Part shown: in pieces, positions 58,242 to 64,000 of the stretch
Layout of the letters: every line of letters begins with the position of its first letter
Position numbering within the stretch: the first letter of the stretch is position 1
Assembly: GCA_947425245.1 (NCBI GenBank)
Contig: CANDYU010000005.1
Coordinates: 1-64,000, forward strand
Direction: 5' to 3'
Source of the DNA: an uncultured Candidatus Saccharibacteria bacterium
GTDB lineage: Bacteria > Patescibacteriota > Saccharimonadia > Saccharimonadales > Saccharimonadaceae
DNA: 64,000 bases
Translations under genes and position numbers: made by a program
The notes under the pieces: generated by a model
Databases searched by the model: none
What the model saw: only the letters and a program-made list of their open reading frames with translations
What the model was told of the DNA's origin: nothing

Positions 58242-59222
58242 CTAAGCCGGGGAGTTCTTTGACGTCATTTGTACGACGAAATTAAGAACATCCTGCCAGA
58301 CTTCCTGCTTCCCGGTTTCGTTGAGGATTTCGTGACGCATGCCAGGGTAGAGTTTGCTCTTGACGTCATGATAGCCACGCTCACGCATAAAATTGACCGC
58401 TTGAGCAAAATCGTGATGACTGATAATACAGGGGTCGTTAGCTCCGGCAATGAAGAAAATTGGGGCGTCTGGATTATGCATTTGCCAGCCTGACTTGCGG
58501 TAGGCTTGCTGAGCTAAACCAAAGAGCACGACGAAGCCATTCAATGTAAAAATAAAACCGTCTCGAGAGTCAGCATCATAGGCTTCAACAACGGCAGGAT
58601 CGCTGACAACCCAAGAATTAAGGGTTGGGTAGTGTTTAGTGAAGTCGACTTGGTCGCCGTTTTGGCGGGCTAAAGCGGCAGATCGCTTGTTGTAACCGGA
58701 AAAAGCTAGGTGATTGACGAGTTGACTACGATGGTGACCGCCACGGAAGATCTGTAAAAAGCGGGCGAGATTCTTACCAAGACCCGCCCCAAAGCGTTTA
58801 CTGGGCGAGCCACAAACTACCAACTGATCAACATCGGAATCGTATTTTTGCATATAGCATCGTACGACGAGCGAACCCATACTATGACCAAATAAAGTGA
58901 GCGGTAGCTGAGGGAACTCGGCCTTGAGGTATTCTGTTACTTGATGAACATCGTCGATAATTCCCTGGATGCCGTTTTGATAGAAATATCCTAGGTCATT
59001 AGGGTCTTTCACGCTGGCACCATGACCGCGATGGTCATGAATCGCCACGATGTAGCCGTGCTCAGCACAATAATCCATAAACTCATGGTAACGCTCTTTG
59101 TGTTCCGCCATGCCGTGTACCAGCTGGAGAATGCCTTTGGGGTGCTCGGGGACGCGGAGACTAAGGCTCAGATTAAGACCATCATGTTGGCTTTCTAGCG
59201 TGGTTTCAAGCTTTTTTATCAT
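58242..59222 (-). CDS. Alpha/beta hydrolase, monoacylglycerol lipase-like
   Basis: The 326-residue protein has the oxyanion region LVHGMAEHKERY, DHRGHGAS, the nucleophile elbow FGHSMGSL (about 112-119), and a late PGMRHEIL with the catalytic His. The HGMAEH and GHSMGS pattern is typical of serine aminopeptidase S33/monoacylglycerol lipases. It probably cleaves lipid esters scavenged from the host. There is no signal peptide, so it acts in the cytosol. The gene stands alone between the ATPase promoter and the plus-strand cassette. Confidence 0.88.
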   Translation of the reverse strand: MIKKLETTLESQHDGLNLSLSLRVPEHPKGILQLVHGMAEHKERYHEFMDYCAEHGYIVAIHDHRGHGASVKDPNDLGYFYQNGIQGIIDDVHQVTEYLKAEFPQLPLTLFGHSMGSLVVRCYMQKYDSDVDQLVVCGSPSKRFGAGLGKNLARFLQIFRGGHHRSQLVNHLAFSGYNKRSAALARQNGDQVDFTKHYPTLNSWVVSDPAVVEAYDADSRDGFIFTLNGFVVLFGLAQQAYRKSGWQMHNPDAPIFFIAGANDPCIISHHDFAQAVNFMRERGYHDVKSKLYPGMRHEILNETGKQEVWQDVLNFVVQMTSKNSPA

Positions 59223-59296
59223 AGTTTCCTTTCTGCGAAGTATTATCTTTTATTATAGCTATAAGTAGCAAAATAGCATAGATTCAATTCTTATCA

Positions 59297-59325
59297 TTGA
59301 CTTTTTGAAAAATCTGTGCTATAAT
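59297..59325 (+). promoter_or_regulatory. Family promoter copy 8 (TTGACT-17-TATAAT)
   Basis: TTGACT at 59297-59302, TTTT, a spacer ending GTGC, and TATAAT at 59320-59325, identical to copy 6. Confidence 0.85.
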
Positions 59326-59360
59326 GTAATAATAAGGGAGATTTTTGTACCTTAAATATT
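59297..59360 (+). repeat. Duplicated promoter-leader, copy B
   Basis: This 64-bp stretch matches 36497-36560 with one difference. It is followed by a shared TTTGGAGGTGGCG RBS region and shared first codons. Confidence 0.9.
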
Positions 59361-59382
59361 TATATTTGGAGGTGGCGTATTA

Positions 59383-60372
59383 ATGATAATGACGCAAAAG
59401 GCAGAAAAACGAATGAAGCAGGGCTATGCCATAACAAGATTTTGGCCTATGACAAGCCCAATGAAGGCTGAGAGCGAGCTGCTAGCTATAGCGACTGGTT
59501 GGGCGGGATATGAGATTCCTGACATAAAAGAATTGGTCTTCCTGGGGAAGGCGAATCTAGCAGTGATTTATCAAAACCACATGACGACTTCTCGCGAACT
59601 AAGGAAGCATCGCAGGAAGCTGAAAGAAACCGTAGAACGACTAAAGGACACTTCGGCGTTACGCTTGAAGGCTCGAATGAAGTCATATACTATGTGCGAC
59701 TTCGTAGGCGAAGACTACGGTAAGTTAGCTCCGGGGGAAATCGAAGACCTAAGTCTTAAGCAGATTCAAGAACGGCAAAGTCGCAATGCTCGGAAGATAA
59801 GGCGGGGATGTCGGTTTGGGCCATTTGTGTCAAAATGGTGTGTTCGGTCACCGCATTGCCGAACGCTGAAAAGTAACGGCGGCAAGGGCTGCGAGATGTG
59901 TGGCTACTGCAAGGAAGGCTCAGAACGACCGATATGCATCTTTGCAACCATACAGGGCGGAGAGATGCTGAGGAACTGTATCGCCCGATTGGATACCGAC
60001 CTGAGTTATCTCGACGTCGCAATCCAGAAGATTGACGAGTTTTTGAAACGCCTCAGGATAGCACGAAAGAAAGCCGAGGCAAAACGGTCGGTATTTGCGA
60101 TTTGGCGACAATGCAACCATTTTAGAGTGGGCGATCGAGTAGTAGTGGCAGAGACGAGTCAACCAAGATCGTCGGCACAGCTGGCAACTGTGAAGGCTTT
60201 CCAACAGCTCGTGTCGACTGCTCAGGATGGGTTGCGGATTGCTGTGATAGTGCAGACGGATGACGGGGAGAAATTGACAATTCCAAGTCGTAGTCCAGAA
60301 ATAATGCTCGAGGAGGAGTATTACTACTTCTTGAAGCACCGAAATTATGCGAAGCTATGGGCACTCGCATAG
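59383..60372 (+). CDS. Hypothetical Cys-rich protein under a duplicated leader
   Basis: I do not recognise this 329-residue soluble protein. After MTQKAEKR, which it shares with the VUT transporter gene, it has a helical charged region (SRELRKHRRKLKETVERLK). A Cys-rich part follows (about 145-190: CRFGPFVSKWCVRSPHC, then CEMCGYCKEGSERPIC) that could bind zinc. The last third is SH3-like (FRVGDRVVVAE, then VIVQTDDGEKLTIPS). The start follows GGAGGTGGCG; an ATG two codons later is equally good. A terminator closes the unit. Confidence 0.7.
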   Translation: MIMTQKAEKRMKQGYAITRFWPMTSPMKAESELLAIATGWAGYEIPDIKELVFLGKANLAVIYQNHMTTSRELRKHRRKLKETVERLKDTSALRLKARMKSYTMCDFVGEDYGKLAPGEIEDLSLKQIQERQSRNARKIRRGCRFGPFVSKWCVRSPHCRTLKSNGGKGCEMCGYCKEGSERPICIFATIQGGEMLRNCIARLDTDLSYLDVAIQKIDEFLKRLRIARKKAEAKRSVFAIWRQCNHFRVGDRVVVAETSQPRSSAQLATVKAFQQLVSTAQDGLRIAVIVQTDDGEKLTIPSRSPEIMLEEEYYYFLKHRNYAKLWALA

Positions 60373-60383
60373 TAGATCTCCTA

Positions 60384-60408
60384 ATCCCTCGCTTGGCGGG
60401 GGATTTTT
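60384..60408 (+). terminator. Terminator of the Cys-rich protein gene
   Basis: ATCCCTCGC and GCGGGGGAT form a 9-bp stem (60384-60402) around TTG and are followed by TTTTT. Confidence 0.8.
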
Positions 60409-60525
60409 AAATGTCTGACGCTAACTCTAGCCTAGTGCACCCAAGTATTAATTATTAATGCTAACAAACACTAAATTAGCCCTGCTAACAGGGGCTAGTT
60501 TTGTATCAAATATAGTATTCGACGT

Positions 60526-60610
60526 TGGTGCCCGAGACTGGACTTGAACCAGCACACCTTGCGGTATATGCTCCTAAGGCATACGTGTATACCAATTTCA
60601 CCACTCGGGC
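60526..60610 (-). tRNA. tRNA-Leu (anticodon TAG)
   Basis: On the minus strand the acceptor GCCCGAG (60604-60610) pairs with CTCGGGC, followed by A and an encoded CCA ending at 60526. The anticodon stem TATGC/GCATA encloses CTTAGGA, giving TAG. A long variable arm is present, as in class II tRNAs. Confidence 0.96.
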
Positions 60611-60622
60611 GGATTATTTTTG

Positions 60623-60651
60623 ATTATAGCACAGAAAAAAAGCACCGACAA
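60623..60651 (-). promoter_or_regulatory. tRNA-Leu promoter
   Basis: TTGTCG (60646-60651), a 17-bp spacer with TTTTTTT and ending TGTGC, and TATAAT (60623-60628) on the minus strand. The spacer end matches the family promoters but the -35 does not. Confidence 0.7.
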
Positions 60652-60670
60652 GATGTCGATGCTAGAAGGG

Positions 60671-61474
60671 CTAAGGACGATAGTACGTATTGTAGATTTC
60701 ATCTAGGACGCTCCAGTTAGCCGGCGACGTGCAAAACCGGAAGGTGACGATACAGGCATATTCTCGTCCGCCTGGCAATTGCCCGTCTAGGGCGTCGTAG
60801 CCTATAGGTATGCCTTGCGGACGAAATAGATGGTCGCTGAGTTTGCTCTCATTAACCTTACCAGCACTAAGAATCTTAGCACTACCTGGTACGTATTTTA
60901 TCTTGAGAGTCTTGTCAGAAAAGACCTCTGAATAGGCACTGACCACCTGAGGAGCATCATTGACGCCATCATTATAAGCAATGGTGGCACCAATATAGTC
61001 GTAGAGAAGAAAATAGCCGCCGACTGAACGACTGGGGGTCTGCGACGTATATTTTTTAGGTAAATCTACGGCGATCCGAACATTAGTAGCAATTCCCTGG
61101 TCTTCACCGATATCGTCGACTACCATATCGTTACAACAATAGATAGTCACTTCATACTCATGGCCTGGCTCTAGGCTGACACCAAGATAATCGGACTCTT
61201 TAGAGTTGATGTCCTTAACTTCTATGAATGTAATCTCATTAAAGTCAGGATTGTCAGTGATAGAGTTCAGTACAGGGAGCTTTGGCGGGGTAGACAATGT
61301 ATAGGTTTCATGCCGAGTCGACATATGATACGGAATTGCATTCCTCCACCAGCACCAATAGTGGGCAAAACAACACGCAAAAGTAGTGAGGAATACTATT
61401 ATTGACGCATCGAAGCATCTCCTAAAGTATGATTTTTTCTCGGGGTTGGCAGACGACAATAAACTTTTCTTCAT
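60671..61474 (-). CDS. Membrane-anchored extracellular protein
   Basis: The 267-residue protein has one N-terminal membrane segment (about 20-37, ASIIVFLTTFACCFAHY) and an extracellular beta-rich part. It contains GHEYEVTIYCCND, ATNVRIAVDLPK, LKIKYVPGSAKIL and IGYDALDGQLPGGREYA near the end. This ordered set of phrases resembles, from memory, an extracellular domain common in actinobacterial surface proteins (IGYDALDGRxPG, then YxxYVTIRV). I cannot name it. The ATG at 61474 is chosen because AAGGAGGG precedes it. Confidence 0.65.
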   Translation of the reverse strand: MKKSLLSSANPEKKSYFRRCFDASIIVFLTTFACCFAHYWCWWRNAIPYHMSTRHETYTLSTPPKLPVLNSITDNPDFNEITFIEVKDINSKESDYLGVSLEPGHEYEVTIYCCNDMVVDDIGEDQGIATNVRIAVDLPKKYTSQTPSRSVGGYFLLYDYIGATIAYNDGVNDAPQVVSAYSEVFSDKTLKIKYVPGSAKILSAGKVNESKLSDHLFRPQGIPIGYDALDGQLPGGREYACIVTFRFCTSPANWSVLDEIYNTYYRP

Positions 61475-61512
61475 GGTAATACCCTCCTTATAATGTGCAA
61501 TAACTGTTCTAT

Positions 61513-61541
61513 ATAGTATCATGCCTTCCCGGATACGTCAA
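61513..61541 (-). promoter_or_regulatory. Promoter of the extracellular protein gene
   Basis: TTGACG (61536-61541), a 17-bp spacer ending ATGA and TACTAT (61513-61518) on the minus strand. It touches the end of rsmD. Confidence 0.65.
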
Positions 61542-61542
61542 T

Positions 61543-62115
61543 CTATGCGTAAACAGCAATGCCAGCAGCAGCATAATGTCGTACTGACACCAAGGTGAGG
61601 CTAGGCAGCTCGGGAGGATTCAGATAACTCGGAAAGGATAAGACGATTCGACCGCCCCGATATAAAAGCTGAGGCAAGACTGTTAGCTTTTCGGGTTGAA
61701 AGTGATCGTAAGGAGGATCGGCTAAAATTAGGTCAAAATATGATTGAAACTCGGGGCGGATACTAAACTTTTGGAGAGGTTCGGAAAAGATTTGTGCCTC
61801 AGAAAGAAGTTGTGGTCGGAACCGAGATAGCTTAACGAGATTATCTTGGATAACGCGAGCTACCTTTAGTTGACACTCGACAAAAAACACTTCTTTAGCT
61901 CCACGGCTCAGGGCTTCAAGACCTAAGGCTCCTGAACCAGCAAAAACATCCAACACCGTAGCACCATGCAATAAATCACCAATCATATTAAACATGGCAA
62001 GTTTTTCTCGTGAACCCATGGGGTGAGTATGAGGAGAGTTGGGGGAAGCGATAGTTTGACCCTTAAGACTACCAGAGATAATTCTGAGTGAAGATTTGGA
62101 AGAAGTTTTAGGCAT
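61543..62115 (-). CDS. rsmD: 16S rRNA (guanine966-N2)-methyltransferase
   Basis: The 190-residue protein has LRIISGSLKGQTIASP, RPTGSRE-like HPMGSREKLAMFNM, the SAM-binding VLDVFAGSGALGLEALSRGA (shorter: DVFAGSGALGLEAL), VECQ and the catalytic motif LADPPYDHF (about 130). It methylates N2 of G966 in 16S rRNA. Its start overlaps the stop of the next upstream gene by 8 bp. Confidence 0.93.
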   Translation of the reverse strand: MPKTSSKSSLRIISGSLKGQTIASPNSPHTHPMGSREKLAMFNMIGDLLHGATVLDVFAGSGALGLEALSRGAKEVFFVECQLKVARVIQDNLVKLSRFRPQLLSEAQIFSEPLQKFSIRPEFQSYFDLILADPPYDHFQPEKLTVLPQLLYRGGRIVLSFPSYLNPPELPSLTLVSVRHYAAAGIAVYA

Positions 62116-62920
62116 GGCCTGCCTCGCTAATCGCGGAGTGCCAAGCTCGCGTTATGGTGCGAATGATTTCCGGTAGTAAGACATTCTTAGTGAAGAGAGC
62201 TTGTTCCGTAGTCCAGCCCTGGCGGCGGAATCGCTGATAGACCCCCGCGAGTTGCAACTTATCGACGGCATGATAGAAGATCGAATCAAGATTATGTTCA
62301 CGAAAATCACCAGCATTCATCCGAGGGACAAAAGAGCTAGGTGGAAGTAAGGCAACAATAACGGCAACACCATATTCGTAGGCAACATGCTTCGACATAT
62401 GGCCGCCCGCTCCCCAGTAAAGCCAGTTATTTCGCATTGTTTCCGGCAAGCTACGTCCATGCATAATACCTTTGATTGGTTCGCCAAAAATCTTGACGAA
62501 CTCTTTATTCGGCATAAGTTCATCTTTAGCTTCGGATAGCGGGAAGTGATGAGCTGGAGTTAGACCATCGGTAATCATGTGAGCCAACCAAGCCGCCTCA
62601 AAGGCGGCCCTAATGTCGTTATGTGTTTTTAGAGCTCGGACTAGGTTAACATAGTGATTCGTGATTTGTTTGAAAAGTTTTTCGCCATAATCGCCATCAA
62701 ACATGTGTGATGGATCATCATTATCAGGGCTCTTACGTTTTAGGCCATCAGGACCACGCATGCCTTCAAAATAAATAATATCTCGACCGGAAGGAAAGAA
62801 TTGACCATTCGGAATAAAAGGAGACAGGAGACGACGAGCGGCACAGTCCAGCTGTTGATGGGTGCCAGCGAGGCGGCCGTCAAACCGAGAGTTCTTAACT
62901 AAAGCAGTGGTAGAATACAT
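62108..62920 (-). CDS. Zinc-dependent phospholipase C-like protein
   Basis: The 270-residue protein has His/Asp-rich motifs in the order found in the zinc-dependent PLC/S1-P1 fold: THQQLDCAA, DDPSHMFDGDYG, HYVNLVRAL, and AAWLAHMITDGLTPAHHFP (about 108-126). No signal peptide is seen, so it may be cytosolic and act on an unknown substrate. The fold assignment is by pattern only. A TATAAT element lies 10 bp before the ATG. It shares the operon with rsmD. Confidence 0.65.
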   Translation of the reverse strand: MYSTTALVKNSRFDGRLAGTHQQLDCAARRLLSPFIPNGQFFPSGRDIIYFEGMRGPDGLKRKSPDNDDPSHMFDGDYGEKLFKQITNHYVNLVRALKTHNDIRAAFEAAWLAHMITDGLTPAHHFPLSEAKDELMPNKEFVKIFGEPIKGIMHGRSLPETMRNNWLYWGAGGHMSKHVAYEYGVAVIVALLPPSSFVPRMNAGDFREHNLDSIFYHAVDKLQLAGVYQRFRRQGWTTEQALFTKNVLLPEIIRTITRAWHSAISEAGHA

Positions 62921-62963
62921 ATGTCTTAATATTATAACACATTAAGCCACAATACGCTGCGAG

Positions 62964-64000
62964 CTAATTTAGGGTGGTGAGTTGCTGATATTTGCGGATA
63001 CGCTGAGCGAGCTCAGGATAGTTTTGCAGTTCCTCGGGGTGAGTGGCAAACTCTCCGGCGTGGTTACTGGCTTGAGAAATTAGTTCAGTATCGGTCAAAT
63101 TAGCGACCTGGAGGTTCAACTCACCATGCTGCTGGGAGCCATAGATTTCGCCTGGACCACGGATTTTTAAGTCAACTTCAGCAAGATGAAAACCATCAGT
63201 AGATTTTTCCATTTCACGCAAACGACGCGACGGTTTCCCTTCGCCAGTAGTAAGCAAAAAACAGCTGGCTGGCTGATCACCGCGGCCAACGCGACCACGC
63301 AGTTGATGGAGCTGAGCGAGACCATAGTTTTCGGCATCTTGAATGACAATCATATTAGCATTCGGGACATTAACGCCAACTTCAACAACTGTGGTGGAAA
63401 CTAAAATCTGGATTTTATTATTGGCGAAATCAGCCATAATAGCATCTTTTTCATCAGGTTTCATCTTACCATGCAACAACCCAACTTGATAATTCGGGAA
63501 GAGCTCAGTGAGCTTTTTGGCTTGCTTTTTAACTGGCGTGGCAGTATTGGAGTTCTTCTCTTCGATAACTTGACAAATCCAATAAATTTGTTGCCCCTTA
63601 GCAAGTAACTCTCGCATCTTCGGATAGAGGTCGTCATGTTGATTCGTTTCGGAGAGAATTTTAGTTTCAATAGGCTGACGACCAGGAGGCAGCTCGTTTA
63701 GGAGTGAGACATCAAGATCGCCGAAGAGGGTGAGTTGAAGAGAACGCGGGATCGGCGTAGCAGTCATGGATAGCAGGTGTGGAGCAGTATTGTCGGGCGA
63801 TTTAAGAAGAAGCTTGTGGCGTTGACCAACACCAAAGCGATGTTGTTCGTCGATGATACAAAAGGCTAAAGAATGAAAGTTTGTATCGTCAGTAAGAAGA
63901 GCGTGTGTACCAACTACGAAGTCAATCTCGCCAGACTGGATAGCTTTTTTTAGCTGCCACTTACCCCGGGTCGCTCCAGTCAGAAGTGCAATGCGAGGGA
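62964..64000 (-). CDS. recG: ATP-dependent DNA helicase RecG (5' end outside the window)
   Basis: The visible 345 residues are the C-terminal part of RecG. From the window edge they read RIALLTGATRGKWQL, the DFVVGTHALL strand, FCIIDEQHRFGVGQRHKLL (DEQH box), LSMTATPIPRSLQLTLFGDLD, then LLHGKMKPDEKDAIM, ILVSTTVVEVGVNVPNAN, QLHQLRGRVGRGDQPASCFL and FHLAEVDLKIRGPGE (each in parts). RecG remodels stalled forks and branched DNA. The upstream wedge domain and Walker A lie beyond 64000. It is likely in one operon with the gene at 62108. Confidence 0.96.
   Translation of the reverse strand, partial: PRIALLTGATRGKWQLKKAIQSGEIDFVVGTHALLTDDTNFHSLAFCIIDEQHRFGVGQRHKLLLKSPDNTAPHLLSMTATPIPRSLQLTLFGDLDVSLLNELPPGRQPIETKILSETNQHDDLYPKMRELLAKGQQIYWICQVIEEKNSNTATPVKKQAKKLTELFPNYQVGLLHGKMKPDEKDAIMADFANNKIQILVSTTVVEVGVNVPNANMIVIQDAENYGLAQLHQLRGRVGRGDQPASCFLLTTGEGKPSRRLREMEKSTDGFHLAEVDLKIRGPGEIYGSQQHGELNLQVANLTDTELISQASNHAGEFATHPEELQNYPELAQRIRKYQQLTTLN

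Overview
The window reads as a chromosomal segment of a Candidate Phyla Radiation bacterium, most likely Candidatus Saccharibacteria (TM7). Reasons: small tightly packed operons with mostly standard start and stop codons, small basic ribosomal proteins, salvage rather than biosynthetic enzymes, a heterodimeric ABC exporter, several FtsX-type permeases, and surface-protein fragments whose ends resemble the FISUMP-like proteins I associate with this phylum. TGA works as a stop throughout, which argues against the recoded Gracilibacteria/Absconditabacteria. The genus assignment is inference.

Layout. 1-6 kb: a silent surface-protein fragment, then khpA, rpsP, rnc, a NUDIX gene, nusB and rpmF on the minus strand, interrupted by a secreted-protein gene on the plus strand. 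5.7-8.7 kb: leuS carrying an entire NUDIX domain inside its editing domain. 8.7-12 kb: lineage-specific genes and a TrmH methyltransferase. 12-16 kb: a five-gene operon GAPDH, RpiB, Rpe-like, PfkB kinase and LOG, which looks like a route from nucleotide ribose to lower glycolysis. 16-24 kb: rpsL-rpsG, trigger factor, an FAD oxidase, and a secreted cutinase-VWA protein. 24-32.7 kb: ung, membrane and envelope proteins, thyA, and a dUTPase fused to a HAD domain. 32.7-36.4 kb: a heterodimeric ABC exporter. 36.5-40.6 kb: a queuosine-precursor transporter near tgt, an AI-2E family permease, and tRNA-Gln. 41-49 kb: two MacB/FtsX-type ABC systems around a two-component system. 49-55.6 kb: an eight-gene operon with nrdDG, folA and nifSU, preceded by tandem NrdR boxes. 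55.6-64 kb: a Ca2+-type P-ATPase, a lipase-like hydrolase, tRNA-Leu, rsmD, and a recG truncated by the window edge.

The most unusual feature is a family of eight nearly identical promoters, all on the plus strand and mostly against the direction of their neighbours. Each has an invariant TTGACT, then TTTT, a 17-bp spacer ending in GTGC or GTGG, and TATAAT, TACAAT or TATACT. They stand before lineage-specific genes or small ORFs, in front of a bare terminator, or antisense inside nifU. Two copies share a 64-bp leader and the first codons of otherwise unrelated genes. This looks like a dispersed cassette family or regulon placed at the junctions of core operons. Other points of interest are the LeuRS-NUDIX chimera, two silent surface-protein 3' fragments, tandem -10 repeats upstream of an ABC operon, and several core genes whose -10 element sits 6-7 bp before the start codon, implying leaderless mRNAs.
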